Numbered from the stretch's first letter, positions 44,541-56,998 are shown. The stretch is 64,000 nucleotides of DNA from Shewanella litoralis (GCF_009828585.1 NZ_WSRZ01000023.1:1-64000); one strand, 5' to 3'. The notes: a model not told the origin generated them from the sequence alone. Numbers and translations: made by a program.

Positions 44541-45902
44541 GTGACAACAGACACTATCGTAGCGCAAGCAACAGCACCAGGACGTGGTGGAGTGGGTATC
44601 ATTCGTGTATCTGGCAATCTCGCTGCCAATGTAGCCAACGCCATTATTGGTCATGTGCCTAAAACCCGTTACGCCGAATATTGTGATTTTAATAGCCACG
44701 ATGGTCACGTTATTGATCAGGGTATTGCGCTATTTTTTAAAGGTCCAAACTCATTTACTGGCGAAGATGTTCTAGAGCTGCAAGGTCATGGTGGCCAGAT
44801 AGTACTTGATATGTTGATTAAACGCGTCATGGAAATCGATGGTATCCGCATAGCTAAACCCGGTGAGTTTAGTGAGCAAGCGTTTATGAACGACAAGCTC
44901 GATTTAACTCAAGCAGAAGCGATTGCCGACTTAATTGATGCCACCAGTGAGCAAGCGGCAAAAAGTGCTTTGCAATCATTGCAAGGTGAGTTTTCTAAAG
45001 AAGTTCATGAGCTAGTAGAGCAAGTCACTAACCTACGTTTATACGTAGAAGCCGCGATTGATTTTCCTGATGAAGAAGTCGACTTTTTATCGGACGGTAA
45101 AATTGCTAATGCCTTGTACCGAATTATCGACAAACTCACTACCGTTAAAGCCAGTGCCAAGCAAGGTTCAATTATTCGCGAAGGCATGAAAGTCGTCATT
45201 GCTGGGCGTCCTAATGCCGGTAAATCAAGCTTACTGAATGCCTTAGCCGGTAAAGAGTCTGCCATTGTTACAGAAATTGCCGGCACCACCCGTGACGTAC
45301 TGCGTGAACACATACACCTTGATGGCATGCCGCTGCACATTATCGACACAGCAGGATTACGTGACACCACAGATACCGTTGAGCAAATCGGTATTGAGCG
45401 CGCCTGGGCAGAAATAGCGAGTGCCGATAGAGTGTTGTTTATGGTTGATGGAACAACGACAGATGCCGTTGACCCACATAACATTTGGCCCGATTTTATT
45501 GACCGTTTACCTTCAAGACTGGGTGTAACTGTAGTGCGTAACAAAGCCGATTTAACCGGTGAAACCCTCGAAATGTCGCAAGAGCAAGGATACGATGTTT
45601 ACCGTATTTCAGCTAAAACAGGGCTTGGTATTGAAGACCTAAAACAGCACTTAAAATCATTAATGGGTTACCAAAGTAATCTAGAAGGCGGTTTTATTGC
45701 CCGCCGTCGTCATTTAGAAGCGTTAGACTTAGCCGCAAGTCACTTACAACTGGGTAAAGAACAGCTTGAAGTGTATCTCGCCGGAGAGTTACTGGCAGAA
45801 GAGTTACGCATGTGCCAAATGGCGCTATCTGAAATTACTGGTAAATTCACTTCAGATGACTTACTCGGCAAAATCTTTAGTTCATTCTGTATAGGTAAAT
45901 AG
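44541..45902 (+). CDS. mnmE: tRNA modification GTPase MnmE
   Basis: With MnmG it builds the cmnm5/mnm5 group on wobble uridine 34 of certain tRNAs. 453 residues: N-terminal tetrahydrofolate-binding domain ([21 protein letters not shown]), helical domain, inserted G domain with [22 protein letters not shown] and NKAD, and the catalytic C-terminal CIGK. GTG start. The last five codons, encoding CIGK and the stop, are followed by three imperfect 15-base copies (see findings). Partner mnmG lies at 50.9 kb. Confidence 0.97.
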   Translation: MTTDTIVAQATAPGRGGVGIIRVSGNLAANVANAIIGHVPKTRYAEYCDFNSHDGHVIDQGIALFFKGPNSFTGEDVLELQGHGGQIVLDMLIKRVMEIDGIRIAKPGEFSEQAFMNDKLDLTQAEAIADLIDATSEQAAKSALQSLQGEFSKEVHELVEQVTNLRLYVEAAIDFPDEEVDFLSDGKIANALYRIIDKLTTVKASAKQGSIIREGMKVVIAGRPNAGKSSLLNALAGKESAIVTEIAGTTRDVLREHIHLDGMPLHIIDTAGLRDTTDTVEQIGIERAWAEIASADRVLFMVDGTTTDAVDPHNIWPDFIDRLPSRLGVTVVRNKADLTGETLEMSQEQGYDVYRISAKTGLGIEDLKQHLKSLMGYQSNLEGGFIARRRHLEALDLAASHLQLGKEQLEVYLAGELLAEELRMCQMALSEITGKFTSDDLLGKIFSSFCIGK

Positions 45903-45947
45903 TGTATTGGTAAGAAATGCATTGGTAAATCGTGTATAGCTCAGTAG
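45888..45947 (+). repeat. Four imperfect 15-bp tandem repeats at the mnmE end
   Basis: Units at 45888, 45903, 45918 and 45933 read TGTATAGGTAAATAG, TGTATTGGTAAGAAA, TGCATTGGTAAATCG and TGTATAGCTCAGTAG. The first is the CIGK-stop end of mnmE. In the same frame the following units would encode CIGKK, CIGKS and CIAQ then a stop. Confidence 0.8.
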
Positions 45948-45957
45948 GAATAAACAC

Positions 45958-46575
45958 ATGACATTGGCTAATCAGGTTGTCGTTCTCGACTTTGAAACCA
46001 CAGGTTTATCACCCGATAATGGTGACAGAGCCATTGAAATTGGTGCGGTAAAGCTAGTTGATGGCCAAATAGTGGACACTTTTCAAGAGTTAATAAACCC
46101 AGGTAAACGGGTAAATAGCTTTATTGAGCAGTACACAGGTATTAGCAATAACATGCTCAAACATGCGCCATCATCTAAAGAGGTGATGGCACAATTTGCC
46201 AAGTTTATTGATGGATTCAATTTAGTCGCGCACAACGCCAACTTTGATAAAAAATTCTTAGATGCCGAATTCAAACATAATAAGCTGCACTACACCGGCC
46301 AATTTGCTTGCTCACTGTTGTTATCTCGTCGTATAAGCCAGGATGCCCCTAATCACCAACTGGGTACCTTGGTGAGTTATCATCAATTGCCTAACGACGG
46401 TGTGTTTCACCGCGCCTTAGCTGACGCCACCATGACCAGCCACCTTTGGTTACATCAACTTGACGTGCTGCAACAACAATTGCCAAATCAGCTTATCACT
46501 CTTGATATCATCAATAAGATATCGAGTTTGCCTAAAGCGCAAATAAGCCGCTACTACCAAACTATGGCTCGTTGA
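45958..46575 (+). CDS. DEDDh 3'-5' exonuclease
   Basis: A 205-residue single-domain exonuclease of the DnaQ/RNase T superfamily. ExoI DFETTG with metal ligands Asp and Glu, ExoII HNANFDKKFL, ExoIII FHRALADA (His and Asp) define a DEDDh active site. It resembles polymerase III epsilon-like proteins but lacks a clamp- or polymerase-binding tail, so it is not assigned as dnaQ. A TAGCCCA/TGGGCTA inverted repeat with a 17-base loop lies after it, at the convergent end with the LysR gene. Confidence 0.88.
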   Translation: MTLANQVVVLDFETTGLSPDNGDRAIEIGAVKLVDGQIVDTFQELINPGKRVNSFIEQYTGISNNMLKHAPSSKEVMAQFAKFIDGFNLVAHNANFDKKFLDAEFKHNKLHYTGQFACSLLLSRRISQDAPNHQLGTLVSYHQLPNDGVFHRALADATMTSHLWLHQLDVLQQQLPNQLITLDIINKISSLPKAQISRYYQTMAR

Positions 46576-46596
46576 TAATCCCTAGCCCAGTGTTTA

Positions 46597-47463
46597 TTAC
46601 AAGTCTTGGGCTAATTTATCCACTAACAACCGTACTTTGGGTGACAAATGGCGGTTGTGTGGATACAAAGCCCAAATGCCTTCTTTAGGTTGCTGATATG
46701 GCGCGAGCAACACCACAAGTTGCCCAGCTTCAATTGCGTCATTAACGTAATAGCCCGGCAATTGCACAATGCCCAATCCCTTAATGGCCGCAGACAATAA
46801 ACTTAAGCCACTGCTGCAACTCAACGATCCACTCACTTTAACCGCTTTAGACTTACCCTGGTCAATAAAATTCCAATGCGACTGACTGCCAATTAAACAA
46901 TTATGCTGGCTCAGTTCCGACAAAGTATAAGGTGTACCAAATTGGGCAATATAGCTCGGCGCAGCACACACATATTGACTGCGATTCGTTAAGCGCTTGG
47001 CCATCATTGACGAGTTAGTTAACCGCCCTAGCCTAATGGCTAAATCAAACCCACCTTCCACTAAATCAAGCTGACGATTCGTTAACTCGCACACGACTTC
47101 AATATCACGATACTGCTGCATAAAATCGATAACAATCGGCATAACAAACTTTTCGCCGTAAGTTACCGGTGCCGTCATTCTTATTAAACCTTGGGGTTTA
47201 TCTTTTAAACTTGAAATAGCCCGCTCAGCTTCATCAAGACTGTCTAGCACCTGGCGGCAGTGCTGATAATAAACCGAGCCTTCTTCGGTTAACGACACCT
47301 TGCGCGTAGTGCGGTAAAACAGTTTAGTATTTAAACGATTTTCAAGTTGACTCACTTGACGACTAACTTGCGCCGTCGAAACACTTAAACGCTTACCTGC
47401 GGCAGTAAAACTGTCGGTTTCTGCTACCGCAACAAACTCAAAAATCCCTTCCCACTGCATCAT
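46597..47463 (-). CDS. LysR-family transcriptional regulator
   Basis: A 288-residue LysR-type regulator: N-terminal winged helix-turn-helix (about 8-65, AAGKRLSVSTAQVSRQVSQL) and a periplasmic-binding-like effector domain. It is of the group common in gammaproteobacteria close to CrgA/DsdC-like branches. It is divergently transcribed from frmA with two perfect palindromes in the gap, so it probably controls frmA-fghA and itself. The inducer is unknown. ATG at 47463 or the next codon. Confidence 0.9.
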   Translation of the reverse strand: MMQWEGIFEFVAVAETDSFTAAGKRLSVSTAQVSRQVSQLENRLNTKLFYRTTRKVSLTEEGSVYYQHCRQVLDSLDEAERAISSLKDKPQGLIRMTAPVTYGEKFVMPIVIDFMQQYRDIEVVCELTNRQLDLVEGGFDLAIRLGRLTNSSMMAKRLTNRSQYVCAAPSYIAQFGTPYTLSELSQHNCLIGSQSHWNFIDQGKSKAVKVSGSLSCSSGLSLLSAAIKGLGIVQLPGYYVNDAIEAGQLVVLLAPYQQPKEGIWALYPHNRHLSPKVRLLVDKLAQDL

Positions 47464-47502
47464 TATTACATTCTCGTAAAAGTCATTTGCAAAACTAGCT
47501 GA

Positions 47503-47519
47503 TTATCATTTGATGATAA
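47503..47519. promoter_or_regulatory. Palindrome 1 in the LysR-frmA gap
   Basis: TTATCAT-TTG-ATGATAA, perfect seven-base arms, 40 bases from the LysR start. Candidate LysR recognition site. Confidence 0.55.
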
Positions 47520-47536
47520 ACAAATACAATGGATAA

Positions 47537-48733
<1,197 letters not shown>

Positions 48734-48811
48734 GTCTATAAGCTGATCTTATAGTCAAAAAACAATGCAGTTAATTTTTAATTAGCTGCATTTATTTTAT
48801 AAGGACCCATC

Positions 48812-49657
48812 ATGACCATTGAAAATATCAGCAGCACCAAAGCATTCGGTGGCTGGCATAAACAATATCATCATCAGTCAACGGCGCTCAATTGCACGAT
48901 GCGTTTTGCCATTTATTTACCACCACAAGCTGAACAGCAAAATGTGCCTGTGTTGTATTGGTTATCAGGGCTCACCTGCACTGACGAAAACTTTATGCAA
49001 AAAGCAGGCGCACAACGTATTGCTGCAGAACTTGGAATAGCCATTGTTGCACCAGACACCAGCCCACGTGGCGAAGGTGTTGCCGACGATAAAGACGGTG
49101 CATATGACTTTGGTTTAGGTGCTGGATTTTACCTCAATGCCACCAAACCACCTTTCGATCAGCATTATAAAATGTATGACTACGTGGTGTCTGAACTACC
49201 AGCTATCATCGAAGCACATTTCCCTGTGACTAAGCAGCGCAGCATTAGTGGTCACTCAATGGGCGGCCATGGTGCCCTGACTATTGCATTAAAAAATCCA
49301 AATCAATTTAACAGCGTCTCAGCATTTAGCCCGATTTGTAATCCAATGGATTGCCCATGGGGAATTAAAGCATTTCGCGGTTATTTGGGCGATGATCAAC
49401 AACAATGGCAACAATATGATAGCTGTGAGCTAATGCAAAACAGCCAACAATTTGTGCCTGCGCTGGTGGACCAAGGCAGCAATGACAACTTTTTAGATGA
49501 GCAGTTAAAGCCTCATGCATTAGAAAAAGTCGCACAACAAAAGGGCTATCCTTTCGAGTTAAGAATGCAGCCAGGATATGACCATAGCTACTATTTTATC
49601 TCGACGTTTATTGAAGATCACCTACGCTTCCATGCTAAACATTTACAGATTAGCTAA
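48812..49657 (+). CDS. fghA: S-formylglutathione hydrolase
   Basis: Esterase-D family serine hydrolase, releasing formate and glutathione, the step after FrmA. 281 residues, alpha/beta hydrolase; nucleophile Ser149 in SGHSMGGHG, catalytic Asp in [13 protein letters not shown] and His in [13 protein letters not shown] precedes the ATG. A strong terminator lies 80 bases after its stop. frmA-fghA form one unit placed inside the otherwise conserved mnmE-to-mioC origin neighbourhood. Confidence 0.96.
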   Translation: MTIENISSTKAFGGWHKQYHHQSTALNCTMRFAIYLPPQAEQQNVPVLYWLSGLTCTDENFMQKAGAQRIAAELGIAIVAPDTSPRGEGVADDKDGAYDFGLGAGFYLNATKPPFDQHYKMYDYVVSELPAIIEAHFPVTKQRSISGHSMGGHGALTIALKNPNQFNSVSAFSPICNPMDCPWGIKAFRGYLGDDQQQWQQYDSCELMQNSQQFVPALVDQGSNDNFLDEQLKPHALEKVAQQKGYPFELRMQPGYDHSYYFISTFIEDHLRFHAKHLQIS

Positions 49658-49735
49658 CGCGAGCAATTGCTTTGCAAGGATTAAGCGGCAATTTAACTTA
49701 GTCTAAATCTGTTAATGCTAACCAACCAGTTACCC

Positions 49736-49764
49736 AAAACGAGCCTTTATGGCTCGTTTTTTCG
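49736..49764 (+). terminator. Terminator after fghA
   Basis: AAACGAGCC-TTTAT-GGCTCGTTT stem and T run. Same stem sequence as the fadA terminator. Confidence 0.87.
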
Positions 49765-49783
49765 TTTCTAAAAGCTTGAAAAC

Positions 49784-49792
49784 TGTGGATTA
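49784..49792 (-). promoter_or_regulatory. Near-consensus DnaA box upstream of mioC
   Basis: TGTGGATTA differs from TGTGGATAA at one base. In E. coli a DnaA box lies in the mioC promoter; this is the likely counterpart, 160 bases before mioC. Confidence 0.4.
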
Positions 49793-49951
49793 CAAAAATA
49801 AATCTGCTATACGAACCAATTAAGAGTACTCAATATTCAGTTAAAAAGTGTAAATAAGCCAACATTTAGCGTAATTGAGCGAGTAAAATAACCCTATAGC
49901 GAACAAAATCGACGTTAAAATGAACAAACTCATCACTTATTCGGAGTCAAA

Positions 49952-50398
49952 ATGGCAAAAATAGCGTTATTAGTGGGTACAACATTGGGTAGTTCAGAAT
50001 ACGTTGCAGATGAAATGGCAGAGCAGTTAACCCAATTAAACCACCATACTGAGGTATTTATAGATCCACAATTAGCCCAATTAAGCGATTTTTCTATGTG
50101 GATCATCGTTAGCTCAACCCATGGTGCAGGCGATCTTCCAGACAATATAGTGCCTTTTTATAAACAATTAATGTTAGAAATGCCTGATCTTAATGGGATC
50201 CAGCATGCATTATGCGCCATTGGCGATTCAAGCTATGACACTTTCTGCCAGGGCCCTGAAAAAATAATTGATCTCCTTGTGCAATGCGGATCTAAACCCA
50301 TTGTGGATAAGATCCAAATTGACGTTCAACAAGACCCTGTACCTGAAGAGCCCGCGCTAGCGTGGTTAATACCGTGGCAATCTAAAATTAAACAATAA
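49952..50398 (+). CDS. mioC: Flavodoxin-like protein MioC
   Basis: A 148-residue FMN-binding flavodoxin domain protein; the FMN phosphate loop GTTLGSSEYVAD is at the N terminus, and STHGAGDLPDN and GDSSYDTFC form the isoalloxazine loops. E. coli MioC supports biotin synthase electron transfer, and its transcription runs through oriC. Position and orientation relative to oriC and mnmG are the same here. A perfect DnaA box lies within its 3' end. Confidence 0.94.
   Translation: MAKIALLVGTTLGSSEYVADEMAEQLTQLNHHTEVFIDPQLAQLSDFSMWIIVSSTHGAGDLPDNIVPFYKQLMLEMPDLNGIQHALCAIGDSSYDTFCQGPEKIIDLLVQCGSKPIVDKIQIDVQQDPVPEEPALAWLIPWQSKIKQ
50302..50310 (-). promoter_or_regulatory. DnaA box in the mioC 3' end
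   Basis: TGTGGATAA, a perfect consensus box on the minus strand, within the mioC coding sequence. Confidence 0.7.
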
Positions 50399-50452
50399 AA
50401 AAGCCGATCTTTCATTGTACAAACACAGATCAATTCACAATTTAGATCGTAT

Positions 50453-50461
50453 TTATCCACA
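50453..50461 (+). promoter_or_regulatory. DnaA box
   Basis: Perfect TTATCCACA, the box nearest mioC within the intergenic part of oriC, comparable in position to R4 of E. coli. Confidence 0.85.
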
Positions 50462-50485
50462 AATTATTATTTAAAATGATAACTT

Positions 50486-50494
50486 TGTGGATAA
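50486..50494 (-). promoter_or_regulatory. DnaA box
   Basis: Perfect TGTGGATAA, inverted relative to the box 25 bases away. Confidence 0.85.
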
Positions 50495-50558
50495 GCTATT
50501 ATTTTTAGCGATCATAACTCTGTACTATTAACACTCCGATCAGCTTAAAGATCACCCT

Positions 50559-50567
50559 TGTGGATAA
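50559..50567 (-). promoter_or_regulatory. DnaA box
   Basis: Perfect TGTGGATAA near the centre of oriC. Confidence 0.85.
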
Positions 50568-50697
50568 CTACCCGATCTATCCCCATGTTATCTTGAGTTT
50601 GATCGCGATCAGATCACAGGTTTAGTTAGCTGTTAACTATTGATTTTAAGACATAATAAAAGTTACTAACAGAAAGTGGCGATCCTAATAATAAACA

Positions 50698-50735
50698 TAA
50701 TAAAAAGATCTATATAAAGATCTTAAGATCTATTA
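50698..50735. repeat. Candidate DNA unwinding element
   Basis: AT-rich stretch with AGATCT at 50706, 50718 and 50726, resembling the GATCT-starting 13-mers of E. coli oriC. It lies on the mnmG side, about 130 bases from the nearest perfect DnaA box. Confidence 0.65.
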
Positions 50736-50861
50736 AGCAAACCCATCTTGATCAATCTATGAAAAATGATCGTTCACGTTCAGACAAGCAAGTGCTAAAA
50801 TGTCCTCATTGAATAACGTTTCAAATAGAATTTAACTTTCTTAGCAATCAAAGGTCGCATA

Positions 50862-52751
50862 ATGCATTTTCATGAACGGTTTGATGTAATTGTCGTTGGT
50901 GGTGGTCATGCCGGTACAGAGGCAGCACTAGCAGCAGCAAGAATGGGATCAAAAACATTATTGTTAACCCATAACATCGACACATTAGGTCAGATGTCTT
51001 GTAATCCAGCCATAGGTGGTATTGGTAAAGGCCATTTGGTTAAAGAGATCGATGCATTAGGCGGCGCAATGGCAACAGCCACAGATTTTGCCGGAATTCA
51101 ATTTAGAACATTAAATTCAAGTAAAGGCCCTGCCGTTCGCGCAACTCGTGCACAAGCAGACAGAGCTTTATATCGTCAAAAAATCCAATCTATTTTACAG
51201 AACCAACCTAACTTACGCATTTTCCAACAAGCAGTAGATGACTTAGTTGTTGAAAATAATAAAGTTGTTGGTGTAGTCACTCAAATGGGATTAGCATTTG
51301 AAGCACCAACTGTTGTATTAACGACAGGCACATTTTTAAGTGGCAAAATCCACATTGGTTTACAAAATTACAGCGGTGGCCGTGCAGGCGATCCGCCAGC
51401 GATTGCATTAGCAAATCGTTTACGTGAATTACCCATCCGTGTTGGCCGTCTAAAAACCGGTACACCACCACGTATTGATGCCAATACCATTGATTTTTCA
51501 CAAATGACAGAACAAAAAGGTGATACGCCATTACCGGTAATGTCATTTATCGGTAATGTGAGTCAGCATCCTAAGCAAATTTCATGTTTTATTACTCACA
51601 CTAATGAAAAAACCCACGATATTATTCGTGGTGGTTTAGACAGAAGCCCAATGTATTCAGGTGTTATTGAAGGTATTGGCCCTCGTTACTGCCCATCGAT
51701 TGAAGATAAGATCCATCGCTTTGCTGATAAATCATCGCATCAGATCTTTATTGAACCAGAAGGCTTAAGCACTAACGAAATCTACCCTAACGGTATTTCT
51801 ACCAGTTTACCTTTTGATGTTCAGCTCAATTTAGTGCGTTCAATCAAAGGCATGGAAAACGCTGAAATCGTTCGTCCAGGTTATGCAATCGAGTACGATT
51901 ATTTTGATCCACGCGATCTTAAAAACTCATTAGAAACCAAAACCATTTCAGGTTTATTCTTTGCTGGTCAAATCAACGGCACAACAGGCTATGAAGAAGC
52001 TGGTGCTCAAGGTTTATTAGCGGGTATGAACGCATCATTACAAGTACAAGGTAAAGACACCTGGTGTCCTCGTCGTGATGAAGCATATCTTGGTGTATTA
52101 GTTGACGATTTATCAACATTAGGCACCAAAGAACCGTACCGCATGTTTACTAGCCGTGCTGAATATCGTTTATTACTACGTGAAGATAACGCCGATCTCC
52201 GTTTAACAGAAAAAGGCCGTGAACTTGGTTTAGTTGACGATAATCGTTGGGAATTATTCAGTAAGAAAAAAGAGTCGATCGAGCTGGAGTTACAACGTCT
52301 ACGCGGACAGTGGGTACACCCTAATTCACCACTGCTCGATGTGCTTAATCCACAATTGAATACGCCAATTTCTCGCGAAGCCTCTTTTGAAGATTTACTG
52401 CGTCGTCCTGAAATGGATTACAGTAAATTAATGCAATTAGAAGGTTTTGGCCCAGGCCTTGAAGATCCACAAGCTGCTGAGCAAGTGCAAATTCAAGTTA
52501 AGTATTCTGGTTATATTCAACGTCAACAAGATGAAATTGATAAAGCAATCCGCCATGAGAGTTCATTATTGCCACTGGATCTTGATTACCAAGAAGTGCC
52601 AGGTCTTTCAAATGAAGTGATCGCTAAACTCAATAATCATAAACCCGATACCGTTGGGCAAGCATCACGTATATCAGGTATTACCCCTGCTGCGATTTCG
52701 ATCTTGCTAGTCCATTTGAAAAAACGCGGTTTATTGAGAAAAAGCGCTTAA
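50862..52751 (+). CDS. mnmG: tRNA uridine modification FAD protein MnmG
   Basis: GidA: FAD- and NADH-dependent partner of MnmE in wobble uridine modification. 629 residues, with N-terminal [18 protein letters not shown], the conserved [57 protein letters not shown] and a helical C-terminal MnmE-binding domain. AAGG precedes the ATG. It borders oriC and leads mnmG-rsmG-parAB. Confidence 0.98.
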   Translation: MHFHERFDVIVVGGGHAGTEAALAAARMGSKTLLLTHNIDTLGQMSCNPAIGGIGKGHLVKEIDALGGAMATATDFAGIQFRTLNSSKGPAVRATRAQADRALYRQKIQSILQNQPNLRIFQQAVDDLVVENNKVVGVVTQMGLAFEAPTVVLTTGTFLSGKIHIGLQNYSGGRAGDPPAIALANRLRELPIRVGRLKTGTPPRIDANTIDFSQMTEQKGDTPLPVMSFIGNVSQHPKQISCFITHTNEKTHDIIRGGLDRSPMYSGVIEGIGPRYCPSIEDKIHRFADKSSHQIFIEPEGLSTNEIYPNGISTSLPFDVQLNLVRSIKGMENAEIVRPGYAIEYDYFDPRDLKNSLETKTISGLFFAGQINGTTGYEEAGAQGLLAGMNASLQVQGKDTWCPRRDEAYLGVLVDDLSTLGTKEPYRMFTSRAEYRLLLREDNADLRLTEKGRELGLVDDNRWELFSKKKESIELELQRLRGQWVHPNSPLLDVLNPQLNTPISREASFEDLLRRPEMDYSKLMQLEGFGPGLEDPQAAEQVQIQVKYSGYIQRQQDEIDKAIRHESSLLPLDLDYQEVPGLSNEVIAKLNNHKPDTVGQASRISGITPAAISILLVHLKKRGLLRKSA

Positions 52752-52780
52752 ATTCAGGTATTTTTTTGACTCAATAACAC

Positions 52781-52812
52781 TAGGGAAGCCATAAGGCTTC
52801 CCTTAGTGCTTT
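52781..52812 (+). terminator. Hairpin between mnmG and rsmG
   Basis: GGGAAGCC-ATAA-GGCTTCCC stem (52783-52802) followed by TTAGTGCTTTT. Partial terminator or attenuator before rsmG. Confidence 0.6.
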
Positions 52813-52862
52813 TACGGCTTCATAATAACTGCCGTCTGTTCATGTATTTTACGAGGCTTGCT

Positions 52863-53483
52863 GTGTTATCTGCCCAACTCCAAACTTATTTAGCTGAAAT
52901 GAAAATATCAGCCACTGAATTACAACAAAAACAATTAGTCGGTTTTGTTGAAATGCTCGCTAAATGGAATAAAGCCTATAACCTCACTTCGGTTCGCGAT
53001 CCTGAGCAAATGTTAATCCGCCATATTATGGACAGTTTAGCCGTTTCTCCTTATCTTGAAGGACAGCGTTTTATTGATGTCGGCACGGGTCCAGGTTTAC
53101 CTGGGATCCCATTAGCCATTATGAATCCAGATAAACAGTTTGTATTGTTAGACAGTCTAGGTAAACGGATCCGTTTTCAGAAACAGGTTCAATTTGAACT
53201 AAAAATTAATAATATAACCTCAGTAGAAAGTCGGGTTGAAGCTTATCAACCAGATGATAAATTTGACGGCGTATTGAGCAGAGCTTTTGCATCAATACAA
53301 GATATGCTCAGCTGGTGCCATCATTTACCAACTGAAAAAGGCATCTATTACGCCTTAAAAGGTCAGTTAAACGAACAAGAATTACAGCAAATGCCAGCAG
53401 GATTTTCGCTGGTCGAAACCATTGTATTGCATGTACCAAAGCTAGACGAACAGCGACATTTATTAAAAATTGCTAAGCAATAA
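52863..53483 (+). CDS. rsmG: 16S rRNA m7G527 methyltransferase
   Basis: GidB: methylates guanosine 527 of 16S rRNA at N7 with S-adenosylmethionine. 206 residues with [31 protein letters not shown] (SAM site), [11 protein letters not shown] and [11 protein letters not shown]. The start is GTG at 52863, supported by GAGG at 52853-52856 and by the family N terminus [10 protein letters not shown]; an ATG-less extension upstream is rejected. parA follows. Confidence 0.96.
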   Translation: MLSAQLQTYLAEMKISATELQQKQLVGFVEMLAKWNKAYNLTSVRDPEQMLIRHIMDSLAVSPYLEGQRFIDVGTGPGLPGIPLAIMNPDKQFVLLDSLGKRIRFQKQVQFELKINNITSVESRVEAYQPDDKFDGVLSRAFASIQDMLSWCHHLPTEKGIYYALKGQLNEQELQQMPAGFSLVETIVLHVPKLDEQRHLLKIAKQ

Positions 53484-53545
53484 AGTGCATTTCTTTCGCT
53501 AATTAAGCTAACCGGACATCAATAATTTAAAGACAGGATGACATT

Positions 53546-54334
53546 GTGGGTAAAATCATTGCCGTAGCCAACCAAAAAGGTGGCGTAGGAAAAACAACAA
53601 CTTGCGTTAATTTAGCCGCGTCACTTGCCGCCACAAAGCGTAAAGTGTTGTTGATCGATTTAGATCCTCAAGGCAATGCAACCATGGGTAGTGGTGTTGA
53701 TAAATACGATGTTGACAATACAGCTTATGAGCTTCTTGTAGAAGAAAAACCCTTTGCTGACATCGTGATCAAAAATACCGTGGGTAAATTTGATTTGATC
53801 GCCGGTAACGGCGATGTGACCGCAGCAGAAATTAAATTAATGGAGTTTTTTGCTCGCGAGATCCGTTTACGCAATGCGCTTGCCCCCATAAGAGATGACT
53901 ACGATTATATCTTTATCGATTGCCCACCCTCATTGAACATGTTAACCGTAAATGCCATGTCTGCAGCTGATTCTGTTTTGGTGCCAATGCAGTGTGAGTA
54001 CTATGCGTTAGAAGGACTGACAGCGTTAATTGATACGATTACCAAGCTCGGTGCAATGGTAAACCCAACGCTGACAATTGAAGGCATATTGCGCACCATG
54101 TACGACCCTCGCAATCGCTTATCTAATGACGTGTCAGATCAGCTTAAGCAACATTTTGGTGATAAGGTTTATCGAACGGTCATTCCGCGAAATATCCGTT
54201 TAGCTGAAGCCCCTAGTTTTGGTGCACCAGCTATGTATTACGACAAATCAAGTGCCGGAGCCAAAGCATATTTAGCCCTTGCGGGTGAAATTATTCGTCG
54301 TGCAGAGCAACAAACACAACCCAAACAAGCGTAG
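53546..54334 (+). CDS. parA: Chromosome partitioning ATPase ParA
   Basis: Soj-type ParA, an ATPase that moves ParB-bound origins. 262 residues with the deviant Walker A KGGVGKTT at the N terminus, [15 protein letters not shown] and [12 protein letters not shown]. No N-terminal DNA-binding extension, so chromosomal rather than plasmid type Ia. GTG start with AGGATG upstream; parB begins nine bases later. Confidence 0.97.
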   Translation: MGKIIAVANQKGGVGKTTTCVNLAASLAATKRKVLLIDLDPQGNATMGSGVDKYDVDNTAYELLVEEKPFADIVIKNTVGKFDLIAGNGDVTAAEIKLMEFFAREIRLRNALAPIRDDYDYIFIDCPPSLNMLTVNAMSAADSVLVPMQCEYYALEGLTALIDTITKLGAMVNPTLTIEGILRTMYDPRNRLSNDVSDQLKQHFGDKVYRTVIPRNIRLAEAPSFGAPAMYYDKSSAGAKAYLALAGEIIRRAEQQTQPKQA

Positions 54335-54343
54335 GACATAAAA

Positions 54344-55228
54344 ATGACGTTAAAAAAACGCGGTTTAGGTAAAGGCCTGGATGCCTTATTAAGCCATAGC
54401 AATGCAGCGAGTCGAAAAAGCGAACAGCCAGAAGAGACTTTGCCATTAACGACAGCAGGCGAACTTATTCACCTTGATCTGGATAAACTTCAAACAGGAA
54501 AATATCAACCACGTAAAGATATGTCGCCTGAAGCGCTAGAAGAACTGGCTGAGTCCATCCGTTCTCAAGGGGTTATTCAACCGATTGTGGTACGTAAAGT
54601 GGCTAATGGTAATTACGAAATTATCGCCGGTGAACGTCGTTGGCGCGCTGCACAACTCGCCAAGCTTGATAAAGTTCCGTGTATTGTTAAGCAGGTGGCC
54701 GACGAAGCCGCAGTGGCTATTGCATTGATTGAGAATATTCAACGTGAAGATCTTAACGCAATGGAAGAAGCGATAGCTTTACAGCGTTTGTTGGAAGAAT
54801 TTGAATTAACTCATCAGCAAGTTGCTGATGCAGTTGGTAAATCTAGGGCTAGTGTCTCTAATTTGTTGCGATTAAACAGTCTCAATGAGCCTGTTAAGCG
54901 TTTGTTAGAATATGGTGACATTGACATGGGTCATGCCCGTGCATTATTGGCCATAGAGGGTGATGAACAGACTAATTTAGCTCGATTAGTAGCATCAAAG
55001 GAAATGACTGTTCGAGAAACTGAACGATTAGTTAATAAAGCCTTAAATCCGGCTAAAACCGTCGAAACTCATGCTAAAGATCATGATGTTAGCCGTTTAG
55101 AACAAGAGTTAATTGAAAGACTCGGTGCCAAAGTTGCCATTAACCATGGTACTAAAGGCAAAGGAAAAATTGTAATAAACTACCAAAATCTCGCTGAATT
55201 AGACGGTATTTTAAGTAAAATTCATTAA
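54344..55228 (+). CDS. parB: Chromosome partitioning protein ParB
   Basis: Spo0J-type ParB, a CTP-dependent DNA clamp that loads at parS. 294 residues: a basic N-terminal ParA-stimulating segment (LKKRGLGKGLDALL), CTP-binding domain with GERRWRAAQLA and ENIQREDLNAMEEA, central helix-turn-helix (THQQVADAVGKSRASVSNLL) and C-terminal dimerisation domain. Its likely targets are the parS sites at 26-31 kb. Confidence 0.97.
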   Translation: MTLKKRGLGKGLDALLSHSNAASRKSEQPEETLPLTTAGELIHLDLDKLQTGKYQPRKDMSPEALEELAESIRSQGVIQPIVVRKVANGNYEIIAGERRWRAAQLAKLDKVPCIVKQVADEAAVAIALIENIQREDLNAMEEAIALQRLLEEFELTHQQVADAVGKSRASVSNLLRLNSLNEPVKRLLEYGDIDMGHARALLAIEGDEQTNLARLVASKEMTVRETERLVNKALNPAKTVETHAKDHDVSRLEQELIERLGAKVAINHGTKGKGKIVINYQNLAELDGILSKIH

Positions 55229-55339
55229 AAAGCTGACTAAACCATTTCATGTAGTAATTTTGTGACACAGCGCTAATTTTTACTTTTGTATATTTAGCGC
55301 TAATTCACTCATTAAATCGTTGTTTTCCTATCATCAAAG

Positions 55340-55367
55340 TTGCAAACAAAGCGCGAAAAGGTATACT
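55340..55367 (+). promoter_or_regulatory. Candidate atp operon promoter
   Basis: -35-like TTGCAA (55340-55345) and -10 TATACT (55362-55367) with a 16-base spacer, 81 bases before atpI. The rest of the 219-base gap after parB holds no gene. Confidence 0.55.
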
Positions 55368-55447
55368 TTGCAGGCTTTTTGTATCTTAAGGCTAGTTTAA
55401 TATATTAAATTTAACATTAGGACCGCGAAAAGCATTAATGCGGAGAT

Positions 55448-55837
55448 ATGAAGTTGGGTAATGTTTTAGCGCGTCGTGGTAGGTTAGCAGCCTATAAATT
55501 AGTGCTGGTACAAGCGATTGTTGCGGGTATTATTTCAATACTATTTTTCGTAATGTGGGGAGCACAGTATGGTCAGTCTGCACTAGCAGGTGCGACTATC
55601 GCTGTACTTCCTAATTTTGTATTCGCAACCCTAGCTTTCTCACATAGTGGGGCAAGCTCTGCAGCAAAAGTCGTTAAAAGCTTTTACTGGGGGGAAGCGG
55701 TAAAGATGCTCTTGACCATTGCATTGTTTACGTTGGTGTTTATCAATATGAAAGTCGGTTTTATGCCGCTTTTTACCTGTTATTCGTTAGCGTTAGTTGT
55801 GCATTGGATAGCACCTTTATATTTCAAGCAAAGTTAA
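55448..55837 (+). CDS. atpI: ATP synthase protein I
   Basis: A 129-residue membrane protein with about four hydrophobic spans, first gene of the ATP synthase operon. AtpI helps c-ring assembly or magnesium supply and is not a structural subunit. Low sequence conservation; assigned by position, size and topology. Confidence 0.92.
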   Translation: MKLGNVLARRGRLAAYKLVLVQAIVAGIISILFFVMWGAQYGQSALAGATIAVLPNFVFATLAFSHSGASSAAKVVKSFYWGEAVKMLLTIALFTLVFINMKVGFMPLFTCYSLALVVHWIAPLYFKQS

Positions 55838-55846
55838 GTGGGATGA

Positions 55847-56644
<798 letters not shown>

Positions 56645-56682
56645 GGGTAACCGAAAATTTTTTTGACCTAAATCATTAATAA

Positions 56683-56961
<279 letters not shown>

Positions 56962-56998
56962 CTAACGCTTCTGTCTTTAATCTAACTAGGAGGCTGTT

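Larger units (their letters stand above)
50399..50861. other. oriC: Chromosomal replication origin oriC
   Basis: A 463-base gene-free gap between mioC and mnmG, the classical enterobacterial/Shewanella oriC position. It holds three perfect DnaA boxes (50453-50461 plus; 50486-50494 and 50559-50567 minus), with a fourth just inside mioC, and 16 GATC sites by my count, far above the one or two expected. An AT-rich element with three AGATCT repeats lies on the mnmG side. The orientation (boxes towards mioC, unwinding element towards mnmG) matches E. coli. Confidence 0.92.

Noticed and set aside
45005-45544. A 179-residue open frame antisense to mnmE
   Set aside because: It lies entirely within the conserved MnmE G-domain region, shows no recognisable domain, and its composition follows the sense codons.
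52806-52862. Longer reading of rsmG upstream of GTG 52863
   Set aside because: Overlaps the hairpin after mnmG and lacks homology to the RsmG N terminus; GAGG supports 52863.
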